Below are positions 35,318 to 43,497 of a stretch of 64,000 bases of DNA, one piece after another; the first letter of the stretch is position 1, and every line of letters begins with the position of its first letter. The position numbers and the translations under genes are program-made. Location: contig NZ_CP110644.1 of NCBI RefSeq assembly GCF_026153515.1, forward strand, positions 4,493,501 through 4,557,500. The letters are read 5' to 3'. The DNA is from Pseudomonas sp. KU26590 (lineage in GTDB: Bacteria; Pseudomonadota; Gammaproteobacteria; Pseudomonadales; Pseudomonadaceae). The notes beneath the pieces were generated by a model that saw only the letters and a list, made by a program, of their open reading frames with translations, did not search any database and had not been told where the DNA came from.

Positions 35318-36748
35318 TTACAGCCATTTCGCGTCGCTACTGCCCAGTGCGTTCGCCGGTAAATCCCAGTGGGTCGGCGTGTGGTCGATCTGCCCGGCGG
35401 GTTTGAGGCGCAGCGCCGGGCCCCAGGCGGTGTGCTCGATGGCGGCGGAGTAATCGCTCGAATTCAGCGGTAGCAGCGCTGCAGGCTGAGCCTCGGTCGG
35501 GGCAATCGACATCAGCGATAACGCGGTGCGCGCCAGGGATGCCTGCACCTGAACGCCCTGTCCGGTGATCCGTCGCTCGGTCAGGCCGCGCACCGCTGCG
35601 GCCGCCATCAAATACCCGGTGGCGTGATCCAGCGCCTGCACCGGCAGCGGCACGGGCCTGTCACTTCCCGCGGCCACCCTGCCGGCATCGGCGATGCCGC
35701 AACTCATCTGCACCAGGCTGTCGAAACCCCGTCGCTCCCGCCATGGGCCGGTCCAGCCGTAGGCGTTCAGTGATACATCCACCAGACCGGGATTGAGCGC
35801 GCGGCGGCGTTCGGCGCTGAGGCCGAGGCGCGCGAGGGCGTCGGCGCGGTAACCGTGGATCATCACGTCGGCCTCGCTGATCAGGCGCTCCAGCACCGCA
35901 CGATCGACAGGGTCGCGCAGGTCCAGCCGCGCGCAACGTTTGCCGAGCACCACTTCGGGCACGGTGCCGGGCTCGTCCCAGCCAGGGGGATCGATGCGCA
36001 ACACCTCGGCGCCGAAACCGGCGAGAAAACGCGTCGCCACCGGGCCGGCCAGAATCCGCGTGAGGTCGAGCACGCGGATTCCGTGCAAGGGACGTTCGCG
36101 GGGGACGATCCATTCGGGTCGTGTACGGCTTGACGCAGTTGAGACCTTCCCGGCTGAAGCCGGTCCCACTGGCGTATCCGTGCGATGCAGCAAGGGTTCG
36201 CCAGCCACGGCGCGCCCCTGGGGATGATCGCGCCAGGCCTGCGCACTGCCCATCGCCGCGGCACAGCCTTGATGAGCGACCACCGCGCTTTCCAGATCAC
36301 TGGCCTGCCAGCGCAGCACGGCCTGACTGACCGCGTCGCGCTCGGGGGCGTTTTTAAGCACGGCGAGTGCGGCCTGACGATGGTGCGGCGCGTTGGTGTG
36401 CAACCGAATCCAGCCATCCGCCGCGCGGTAATCCCCCGCCACCGCATCCCACTGGGCCGGTAGCGACCAGCCCTGGGGTTGAAGGGATGTTGCGAACCAG
36501 AACGAGGCCAAGCGCCGATCGACGGTGATCGCAGGCGAGGTGCCGTGGGTCTGATCAATCAATTCGCCCACCGCCAGATGCGCGGCAGCGATGGCGGCTG
36601 TGGCGAAATCGGTGACCGGGAATGCCGAGGCCAGCGCGCCTTCGCCAGTGATCTGAAGATGATCGAGATAGCGAGGCTCGCCGCCAAGGGCCAGCCAGAA
36701 TTCGCGCAGGAAATGCGTGCAGGCAGTGTCGGAAGGGGCAGTGGGCAT
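35318..36748 (-). CDS. CaiB/BaiF family CoA transferase with REP-derived insert
   Basis: A 476-residue protein of the type III CoA-transferase family. The N-terminal third (1-190) looks like a diverged first domain. The well-conserved transferase domain starts at about 225 (GIRVLDLTRILAGPVATRFLAGFGAEVLRIDPP), followed by VVLGKRCARLDLRD, MIHGYRADALARLG and the region of the expected catalytic Asp near NPGLVDVSLNAYGWTGPW. Between the two parts a REP palindrome (36145-36169) is read in frame as VGPASAGK (residues 194-201). Donor and acceptor are unknown. The ATG at 36748 fits the domain start. Confidence 0.82.
   Translation of the reverse strand: MPTAPSDTACTHFLREFWLALGGEPRYLDHLQITGEGALASAFPVTDFATAAIAAAHLAVGELIDQTHGTSPAITVDRRLASFWFATSLQPQGWSLPAQWDAVAGDYRAADGWIRLHTNAPHHRQAALAVLKNAPERDAVSQAVLRWQASDLESAVVAHQGCAAAMGSAQAWRDHPQGRAVAGEPLLHRTDTPVGPASAGKVSTASSRTRPEWIVPRERPLHGIRVLDLTRILAGPVATRFLAGFGAEVLRIDPPGWDEPGTVPEVVLGKRCARLDLRDPVDRAVLERLISEADVMIHGYRADALARLGLSAERRRALNPGLVDVSLNAYGWTGPWRERRGFDSLVQMSCGIADAGRVAAGSDRPVPLPVQALDHATGYLMAAAAVRGLTERRITGQGVQVQASLARTALSLMSIAPTEAQPAALLPLNSSDYSAAIEHTAWGPALRLKPAGQIDHTPTHWDLPANALGSSDAKWL
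36145..36169. repeat. REP palindrome inside a coding sequence
   Basis: CCTTCCCGGCTGAAGCCGGTCCCAC, the same REP core seen between genes, lies within the CoA-transferase frame without disrupting it. It encodes VGPASAGK on the minus strand. Confidence 0.9.
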
Positions 36749-36842
36749 AAGGCGGCGCTCTCGGAAGTGGTGAGAGCAGCCTAGCAAATGAGTGTGGGAA
36801 GGGGCGTGAAGCTGGCGTATCTGCCGCTGGAGATGCGGCGGA

Positions 36843-37018
36843 TGTGATGGCCTCTTCCCGGCTGAAGCCGGTCCTACTAAAAGCACCGCGTGCATCCAGT
36901 CAAACTGGCTGTGACCTAAAATGTAGGACCGGCTTTAGCCGGGAAAGCGGTGTCTCTGCCAGTGGAGATGCAGCGAATGCACTGGCCTCTCCCGGCTGAA
37001 GCCGGTCCCACAAAACCC
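36843..37018. repeat. REP cluster between CoA transferase and eutC
   Basis: Three REPs near 36850, 36925 and 36990 in alternating orientation, with linkers such as AAAAGCACCGCGTGCATCCAGT that also occur near 31320. It is a less regular cluster than arrays I-IV. Confidence 0.9.
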
Positions 37019-37035
37019 CGCAGTGTCTGAGACAT

Positions 37036-37854
37036 TCACCCGCCGAGCAAAAAATTCCCCGGCCGGCTGCCCTCGCCCGCTTCCAGCACCGGCACTTGCG
37101 CGTCGTCCTTCAGGTTCACGCCGGACAATTGCCGGCGCCAGGCCTCGCGCATCAGGTACAGCAACTTGTGCGCTGCCATGGCATAGCTCATGCCTTCAAG
37201 CCGCACGTTGGAAATGCAGTTGCGCGCAGCGTCGTTCAGGCCCACGCGCGGTGCGTAGGTGAAGTACAGGCCGAGGCTGTCCGGTGAGCTGAGGCCCGGC
37301 CGCTCGCCGATCAGAATTACCACCATGCGCGCCTTGAGCAGTGCGCCGATTTCATCGGCAACGGCAACGCGACCCTGCTCCACCAGCACCACCGGCGCCA
37401 GGCTCCAGCCTTCCGCCGCCGCCATTTCATCAATGCGCGCCAGCATCGCCGGGCTGTGGCGCTGCACCGCCAGCGCAGACAACCCGTCTGCGACCACCAG
37501 CGCCAGATCAAATCCTTCAGGATGCGCAACCGCGTAATTCTTGAGTTGGGCAGCCGATGCCTCGGACAACCGCCGCCCCAGATCAGGCCGTTGCAGGTAC
37601 ATATGGCGGTCGGTTGCCGAACTTTGCAGGGTCAGCGTTTCGCGGGACCGGCCCGCCAGTTGCTCGGCCAGGGCCGCGTGATCGAACGCCAGATGCACCG
37701 CGTCGCGGGCCTGGGCGTGGGCAAACTGGAAATCCAGCTGCGCCGCCGTCGGCAGACTGGTGCCCGCATGCCCGAGGGCGATTCGCGCCGAGGTCAGCGA
37801 GCGCAACTGCTGCCAGGCATCGGCGTGTGCGGGTGATTTCTTGTCATCGCTCAT
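37036..37854 (-). CDS. eutC: ethanolamine ammonia-lyase small subunit
   Basis: A 272-residue small subunit of the adenosylcobalamin-dependent lyase that converts ethanolamine to acetaldehyde and ammonia. Diagnostic stretches are [44 protein letters not shown], the B12-site [14 protein letters not shown] and [37 protein letters not shown]. It lies 34 bases after eutB in the same operon (eat-eutB-eutC). The ribosome site is weak, suggesting coupling with eutB. Confidence 0.95.
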   Translation of the reverse strand: MSDDKKSPAHADAWQQLRSLTSARIALGHAGTSLPTAAQLDFQFAHAQARDAVHLAFDHAALAEQLAGRSRETLTLQSSATDRHMYLQRPDLGRRLSEASAAQLKNYAVAHPEGFDLALVVADGLSALAVQRHSPAMLARIDEMAAAEGWSLAPVVLVEQGRVAVADEIGALLKARMVVILIGERPGLSSPDSLGLYFTYAPRVGLNDAARNCISNVRLEGMSYAMAAHKLLYLMREAWRRQLSGVNLKDDAQVPVLEAGEGSRPGNFLLGG

Positions 37855-37888
37855 GGCTCAAGCCCTTGTCTGAACTGCTGATCAGCGA

Positions 37889-39280
37889 CTAATTAAGTTG
37901 CGCCAGCGCCTTGCGAAACAACGGCGGCACGCCCTGCCCCAGCCGCACGCCGCCGTCATCCTGGCGCAGGATGTCCATGCGCGTCAGCCATTCCTCGAAC
38001 TCCGGCGCCGGGCGCAGGCCGAGGGTCTTTCGAGCATACAAGGCGTCGTGAAACGAGGTGGTCTGGTAATTGAGCATCACGTCGTCGGACCCCGGAATGC
38101 CCATGATGAAATTGATCCCCGCAACGCCGAGCAAGGTCAGCAGCACGTCCATGTCGTCCTGATCGGCTTCGGCGTGGTTGGTGTAGCAGATGTCGCAGCC
38201 CATCGGCACGCCGAGCAGCTTGCCGCAGAAGTGGTCTTCAAGGCCGGCGCGAATGATCTGCTTGCCGTTGTACAAGTATTCCGGGCCGATGAAGCCGACC
38301 ACGGTGTTGACCAGAAAGGGGTTGAAATGCCGGGCGACGGCGTAGGCGCGGGCCTCGCAGGTCTGTTGATCGACGCCGTGGTGCGCGTTGGCCGACAAGG
38401 CGCTGCCCTGCCCGGTTTCGAAGTACATCAGGTTATTGCCCAGCGGCCCGCGCTTGAGACTGAGGCCCGCTTCATAGCCTTCGCGGAGGATTTCAAGGCT
38501 GATGCCGAATCCGCTGTTGGCCGCTTCGGTGCCGGCGATGGACTGGAACACCAGATCCAGCGGCACGCCTTTTTCGATGGCAGCGACCGAGGAGGTGACG
38601 TGGGTCAGCACGCAGGACTGGGTGGGAATCTCGTAATGACGGATGACGCCGTCGAGCATCTTCAGCAGTTCGCTGATGGCGCTGACGCTGTCGGTTGCCG
38701 GGTTGATGCCGATCATGGCGTCGCCGTTGCCGTACAGCAAACCGTCGAGCACGCTGGCGGCGATGCCGGCCGGGTCATCGGTGGGGTGATTGGGTTGCAG
38801 CCGGGTGGACATGCGCCCACGCAGGCCGACGGTGTTGCGAAAGCGGGTAACGACACGAATCTTCTGCGCCACCAGCACCAGATCCTGCACGCGCATGATC
38901 TTCGACACCGCCGCCGCCATCTCCGGGGTCAGTCCCGGCGCCAGGGCCTTGAGGCTGGCCTCGGTGGCGTCGTCCCCCAGCAGCCAGTCGCGAAAGCCGC
39001 CGACGGTGAGGTGGCTGACCGGAGCGAAAGCCGCGCGGTCATGGCTGTCGACGATCAAGCGGGTGACTTCATCTTCTTCGTAGGGAATCAGCGCTTCGGT
39101 GAGAAATTGCTTGAGCGGCACATCGGCCAAGGTCATTTGCGCCGCCGCACGTTCGGCATCGCTGCTGGCGGCGACTTCTGCCAGGAAGTCGCCGGAGCGT
39201 GCGGGGCTGGCCTTGGCCATGAGTTCCCGCAGGCTGTCGAAGCGCCAGACCATGCCACCGATGCTGTGGGAAAAACTCAT
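37889..39280 (-). CDS. eutB: ethanolamine ammonia-lyase large subunit
   Basis: A 463-residue catalytic subunit of ethanolamine ammonia-lyase. Family stretches include GDDATEASLKALAPGLTPEMAAAVSKIMRVQDL, FRNTVGLRGRMSTRLQPNHPTDDPAG, GNGDAMIGINPATDS, QSIAGTEAANSGFGISLEIL and DICYTNHAEADQDDMDVLLTLLG. ATG at 39280 has GAGG 6 bases upstream; an in-frame GTG at 39286 is less likely. It follows the permease gene by 27 bases. No carboxysome-type eut shell genes are present, as usual in Pseudomonas. Confidence 0.96.
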   Translation of the reverse strand: MSFSHSIGGMVWRFDSLRELMAKASPARSGDFLAEVAASSDAERAAAQMTLADVPLKQFLTEALIPYEEDEVTRLIVDSHDRAAFAPVSHLTVGGFRDWLLGDDATEASLKALAPGLTPEMAAAVSKIMRVQDLVLVAQKIRVVTRFRNTVGLRGRMSTRLQPNHPTDDPAGIAASVLDGLLYGNGDAMIGINPATDSVSAISELLKMLDGVIRHYEIPTQSCVLTHVTSSVAAIEKGVPLDLVFQSIAGTEAANSGFGISLEILREGYEAGLSLKRGPLGNNLMYFETGQGSALSANAHHGVDQQTCEARAYAVARHFNPFLVNTVVGFIGPEYLYNGKQIIRAGLEDHFCGKLLGVPMGCDICYTNHAEADQDDMDVLLTLLGVAGINFIMGIPGSDDVMLNYQTTSFHDALYARKTLGLRPAPEFEEWLTRMDILRQDDGGVRLGQGVPPLFRKALAQLN

Positions 39281-39307
39281 GCACACCTCTTTTTTTGAAC
39301 CGCGTGA

Positions 39308-40660
39308 TTAACCGGCCACAACAACCGCCGCATGGCGCCCGCGGACCATTTTGCAGAACAGCGCGCCCACGGACATCAGGCAGATGAATATGGCGCAGAT
39401 CAGCAGGTTGAACCAGACCATGGCGACCAGACACACCACCGCCAGCACCAGAGCGATGCCCGGCACGATCGGATAACCCGGCGCGCGGAAGCTGCGCTCG
39501 AGGTTCGGTTCGCTGCGGCGCAACTTGAACAGGCTGAGCATGCTGATGATGTACATCACGATAGCGCCAAACACCGACATGGTGATCATCGCCGCGGTCA
39601 GCGTCATGCCCTGCAGGTTGATCACGCCGTCGCTGAGAATCGCGATGATGCCGATCACACCGCCCGCGAGGATGGCGCGGTGGGGCGTCTGGAAGCGCGA
39701 CAGTTTCGCCAGGCTCGCGGGCAGGAAACCGGCCCGCGCCAGAGCAAAGAACTGTCGGGAGTAGCCAAGGATGATGCCGTGGAAACTGGCGACCAGACCG
39801 AACAGGCCGATCCACACCAGCATGTGCATCCAGTTGGAGTTGCCGCCGACCACGGCCTTCATCGCCTGTGGCAGCGGGTCATTGATGTTCGCCAGCGTGC
39901 GCCAGTCGCCCACGCCGCCGGCGAAGATCATCACGCCGATCGCCAGCACCACCAGGGTCAGGATGCCGCCTACGTAAGCACGCGGAATAGTGCGCTTCGG
40001 GTCCTTGGCTTCTTCAGCCGCCATGGCCGCGCCTTCGATGGCGAGGAAGAACCAGATGGCAAAGGGGATCGCCGCGAACATGCCGCTGACGGCCGGCAGG
40101 CTGAAGGTGTCGGAACCGGCCCAGCCGCCCAGCACGAAATTACTGAAGCTGAAGCCCGGCGCGACAACGCCCATGAACACCAGCAGTTCGGCGACGGCCA
40201 GGATGGTGACCACCAGTTCGAAGGTCGCGGCGATGCTTACGCCCAGGATGTTCAGGGTCATGAACACGAAATACGCGCCAATGGCCGCGACCCGGGGATC
40301 AAGGGACGGGAATTGCACGTTGAGGTAGGCACCAATCGCCATGGCGATGGCCGGCGGGGCGAAGACGAATTCGATCAGCGTCGCCAGGCCCGCGATCATC
40401 CCGCCGGTCACGCCAAAGGCGCGCAGGCTGTAGGCAAACGGCCCGCCCGCGTTGGGAATCGCGGTGGTCAGCTCGGTGAAGCTGAAGATGAAACAGGTGT
40501 ACATCACCGCAACCATCAGCGTGGTCACCAGAAAGCCCAGCGTCCCGGCGGTGCCCCAGCCGTAACTCCAGCCGAAGTATTCGCCGGAAATCACCAGGCC
40601 CACGGCCAGTCCCCACAAGTGCAGGGTTCCCAAGGTCGGTTTGAGTTGTGAAGCAGTCAT
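39308..40660 (-). CDS. eat: ethanolamine permease
   Basis: A 450-residue amino acid/polyamine/organocation family transporter with 12 predicted helices, first gene of the ethanolamine operon. Its N-terminus (LHLWGLAVGLVISGEYFGWSYGWGTAGTLGFL) and ELTTAIPNAGGPFAYSLRAFG are typical of Eat-type permeases. ATG at 40660 is selected because the upstream frame has no membrane or family features. Together with EutBC it imports and cleaves ethanolamine, a phospholipid head group abundant in hosts. The aldehyde dehydrogenase that would use the acetaldehyde is not here. Confidence 0.9.
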   Translation of the reverse strand: MTASQLKPTLGTLHLWGLAVGLVISGEYFGWSYGWGTAGTLGFLVTTLMVAVMYTCFIFSFTELTTAIPNAGGPFAYSLRAFGVTGGMIAGLATLIEFVFAPPAIAMAIGAYLNVQFPSLDPRVAAIGAYFVFMTLNILGVSIAATFELVVTILAVAELLVFMGVVAPGFSFSNFVLGGWAGSDTFSLPAVSGMFAAIPFAIWFFLAIEGAAMAAEEAKDPKRTIPRAYVGGILTLVVLAIGVMIFAGGVGDWRTLANINDPLPQAMKAVVGGNSNWMHMLVWIGLFGLVASFHGIILGYSRQFFALARAGFLPASLAKLSRFQTPHRAILAGGVIGIIAILSDGVINLQGMTLTAAMITMSVFGAIVMYIISMLSLFKLRRSEPNLERSFRAPGYPIVPGIALVLAVVCLVAMVWFNLLICAIFICLMSVGALFCKMVRGRHAAVVVAG

Positions 40661-41111
40661 GAGTGTGTACCCCGGTAGCCAGGCGACGGTATTTGTCTGA
40701 CGTGGAGCATAGTCACAGCTAACAGGCCAAGGCTTGACCGTACGGCGCGCGGTCTGTCGTCTGCGGTCAAGTTTTCCGGGTATCTGCGGGGGGTGCGCCA
40801 CGCTGGCGCGTGAAAACGGCCCGGTGCTTTATTGAGGGTCACGCAATGCCTGTGCTGCTTGGCCGGCGTGGCACCGGAGTTCCCAAGAGCTTGGGCAGCA
40901 GATGAGTCGTTGAGTAGCACTAACCCCCCTTGTAGGAGCGACCGGGGTGGCGCTCCACCTTGCCCGCGAAGACGTCCGCGCGGCAGACACGTGATTAAGC
41001 CCGCAACTGAACTGCCGGCCGGCGCGTGGCCACCGGAATGCGTGCTGAAGTCATGAAGGTACGACATTTGCTTGCAAGGTAGGCATATAAACCGTCAGAG
41101 CCATCCCACCC
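40661..41111. other. divergent regulatory region between eat and araC-type gene
   Basis: About 450 bases holding promoters for the ethanolamine operon and its presumed regulator. A partial repeat with TGTAGGAGCGACC and CTTGCCCGCGAAGACG lies at 40930-40975. No operator could be defined by eye. Confidence 0.5.
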
Positions 41112-42188
41112 ATGCTCCAGACCCTCGCCCCCGCCGCCGCATCGAACACGCCCGCCGCCAGCAATCGCGGCGTGCTGTCGGCTGCGGCCAACGGGCTCGA
41201 TGGCTTCATCGTGCAGCACGGCGGTGATCTGGACCGGGTGTTCGGCCGCTCCGGCATCGACCCCGAGCAGCTGCTGCACCCGACCCTGAGCCTGCCGCTG
41301 ACCAACTACTGCAAGGTGCTGGAAGAAGCCGCGAGCCAGACCGGCTGCGACAATTTCGGTTTGCGTTACGGCCAGCAATTCCGGCCACAGGCGCTCGGTC
41401 TGCTGGGCTACATCGGCCTGTGCTCGGCGACGCTGGAAGACGCGCTGATCAACTTTTCCGCGGCCTTCCCATTCCACCAGCACAGCACCTTGATCGAGCT
41501 GGTGGATCAGGGCGAGTGCTACCGCTTCGATTATCAGGTGCGCCACGGCGCGATCAACGAACGCCGCCAGGACGCCGAACTGACCATGGGCATGGCGCTG
41601 AATCTGGTGCGCCACGTGCTCGGCGCGGACTGGGCACCTCGACAGGTGGCCTTCGAACACGCCCAACCCCAAGGCTGGCACGAGCACCGCGACGTGTTTC
41701 GCGCGGACGTTTGTTTCGGGCAGGGCTGCAATTCACTGCTGATTCCCAAGTGCGATGTCGTCGGTAAAGCCATGCCCGGCAGCGACCCGGTCCTGCTGAT
41801 GCTGATCAAGGACGCGATCCGTCAACTGGGCGATAACGGCAGCGGCACGGCCAACAGCCAAGAGGCCACGCTCCTCGACCGCGCCCGCCAGACCATCCTC
41901 GCCACCCTGCACTTGGGCGAACCGGCGCTGGACGACATCGCCCACACCTTAGGCCTGTCCGAATGGACCCTGCAGCGCAAACTGCGCGAACACGGCATCA
42001 GCTTCACACAGCTGGTCGACCAGATCCGCCAGGACTCGGCCCTGAGCCACTTGAAACAGCAGCACCTCAGCATCACCCAGCTCGCCTCGCTGCTCGGCTA
42101 CTCGGAGACCAGCGCGTTCTCGCGAGCATTCAAACGATGGTTTGGGGTGAGTCCTAAGCAGTGGCGTGGTGGCGGCTGCCGCGTTTGA
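41112..42188 (+). CDS. AraC family regulator (OruR/ArgR type)
   Basis: A 358-residue regulator with an N-terminal ligand domain of the arabinose-binding-like type (GLDGFIVQHGGDLDRVFGRSGIDPEQLLHPTLSLPL; RYGQQFRPQALGLLGYIGL) and a C-terminal double helix-turn-helix. That domain has LDDIAHTLGLSEWTLQRKLREHGISF and ITQLASLLGYSETSAFSRAFKRWFGVSPKQWR. It is divergent from eat-eutB-eutC, which makes it the likely ethanolamine-responsive activator, though it is not EutR-like in its N-terminal part. Target assignment is from position only. Confidence 0.88.
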   Translation: MLQTLAPAAASNTPAASNRGVLSAAANGLDGFIVQHGGDLDRVFGRSGIDPEQLLHPTLSLPLTNYCKVLEEAASQTGCDNFGLRYGQQFRPQALGLLGYIGLCSATLEDALINFSAAFPFHQHSTLIELVDQGECYRFDYQVRHGAINERRQDAELTMGMALNLVRHVLGADWAPRQVAFEHAQPQGWHEHRDVFRADVCFGQGCNSLLIPKCDVVGKAMPGSDPVLLMLIKDAIRQLGDNGSGTANSQEATLLDRARQTILATLHLGEPALDDIAHTLGLSEWTLQRKLREHGISFTQLVDQIRQDSALSHLKQQHLSITQLASLLGYSETSAFSRAFKRWFGVSPKQWRGGGCRV

Positions 42189-42254
42189 TAGCCCGCTTTC
42201 CTGGCCTCCCTCCCCGCCAAGAATTGGACTCAACGTGGATGAGCGGGGTGCAGG

Positions 42255-43340
42255 CTATTCGAAAGCCGAGTTGCGTCCGGCCGCGTAATGCCGCGTCTGA
42301 TAGGGAAGCAGGGTCTGCACTTTCAACCCTAAACCTTCGCTAAGTCCCCATGACACCGCAAGCTCGTCCCGACGGTCACGCAGGCGAGTCTCCGCAATTT
42401 GCGGGGCGTCGCCCAGACGCGGGAAACGCTGCATCAGCACACTCAGCGCGTGCAAGGTCTCGCGCACCCGTTCGTCAGTCGCACAGGGGAACCGGGTCAG
42501 CTTTTCCAGAAGGTACCCCACCCGACGCGCCGCCAGCTCGTCAGGATTGCTGGCGAGAAATCTGCGCAGTTCTGACTCCATGCTTGAGTGCTCGTACCAG
42601 ACTTCCTGAGCCAGCCTCACCAACGTTCCATCATCGGCCTGACTCAGCGGGTGATCAGCGAGTCTGGCCATTGCTTCGGAAAGTAAGTGGCGCTCAATCG
42701 GGCTGTCCATCGGCGGTCTCAGGTAGTCCTGCAAAATGTTGGTCAGGATGGATGTGGGAGGTTCGTGATTGCCAACATAGCAATCAATGGCCTGCAGGGC
42801 CAAACGCTCAAACTCGGCAGCAAGGATGAAGCCGGTACGCAGCAAGGCGAAGATATCGCTGATGTCCTGCTCAGTCCCGCGTCCGAGCTTGGAAATTGCG
42901 AGATCGATCGGAGACGCTATCAGAACGCTTAATGGCGACAGTGGCCCGAATACATCAAGCGGCACTCCCCGTTCCAGATAGTCCTCATGCAGGGGCCCCA
43001 GCCCCGAGGTGAAGTTGAGGTCATAAGACAATTCAACGACACGACCGCTTCGCTCATCCACGAATGTCTGGGGGACAGCCGCCAGCATAGCTTGCAAATC
43101 CACGCTTGAAGGCAACTCCGCCGCAAAGAACTCTGCATCGACATCACTGGAAACCCGGTGACTTGTGTACAAGTGCACTGCGCATCCACCAAAGATAACG
43201 ACGGTGAGCGCCGCAGGCGGGGCATTTTCACACGTTAGTTCGCTCTCGACCGACTTGAACATGGCCACCAATGCTCTTCCCAGCGCGGTCTCGCAATTAA
43301 GGATGGCAGGCCGTACATCATAGGCAGCGCTCTTGTTCAC
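42255..43340 (-). CDS. orphan nucleotidyltransferase-fold protein (AbiEii/DUF6036-like)
   Basis: A 361-residue protein with a polymerase-beta-type nucleotidyltransferase core: FGGCAVHLYTSHRVSSDVDAEFF at 50-72, with the two metal-binding Asp at 66 and 68. This is followed by DLAISKLGRGTEQDISDIFALLRTG, the helix typical of AbiEii/DUF6036-type enzymes. The C-terminal 180 residues are helical and unrecognised. Relatives act as toxins or phage-defence factors that modify RNA or proteins, but no antitoxin partner is adjacent. The GTG start has GGGACG upstream. Base composition looks somewhat lower in GC than the neighbours, suggesting acquisition by transfer. Confidence 0.65.
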   Translation of the reverse strand: MNKSAAYDVRPAILNCETALGRALVAMFKSVESELTCENAPPAALTVVIFGGCAVHLYTSHRVSSDVDAEFFAAELPSSVDLQAMLAAVPQTFVDERSGRVVELSYDLNFTSGLGPLHEDYLERGVPLDVFGPLSPLSVLIASPIDLAISKLGRGTEQDISDIFALLRTGFILAAEFERLALQAIDCYVGNHEPPTSILTNILQDYLRPPMDSPIERHLLSEAMARLADHPLSQADDGTLVRLAQEVWYEHSSMESELRRFLASNPDELAARRVGYLLEKLTRFPCATDERVRETLHALSVLMQRFPRLGDAPQIAETRLRDRRDELAVSWGLSEGLGLKVQTLLPYQTRHYAAGRNSAFE

Positions 43341-43497
43341 GGTTCGTCCCTGGATCGCTAAAAGGTCGATCAGAAATTTACCGATGAATGAGCTGTTATG
43401 AAGTCAGCGTGGATCGTCCCTGTCTGTAGGAACCGCCGGAAATACCCGAAGGTAATCCCGTTTAACCCGGATCGTTACCGAGACAGTTGTCCGCCCT

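Noticed and set aside
40843..40860. Sigma-54-like site on the minus strand upstream of eat (TTGC with CAGCAC)
   Set aside because: The -24 GG dinucleotide is AG here. Some Pseudomonas eat operons use sigma-54, but this match is too weak to claim.
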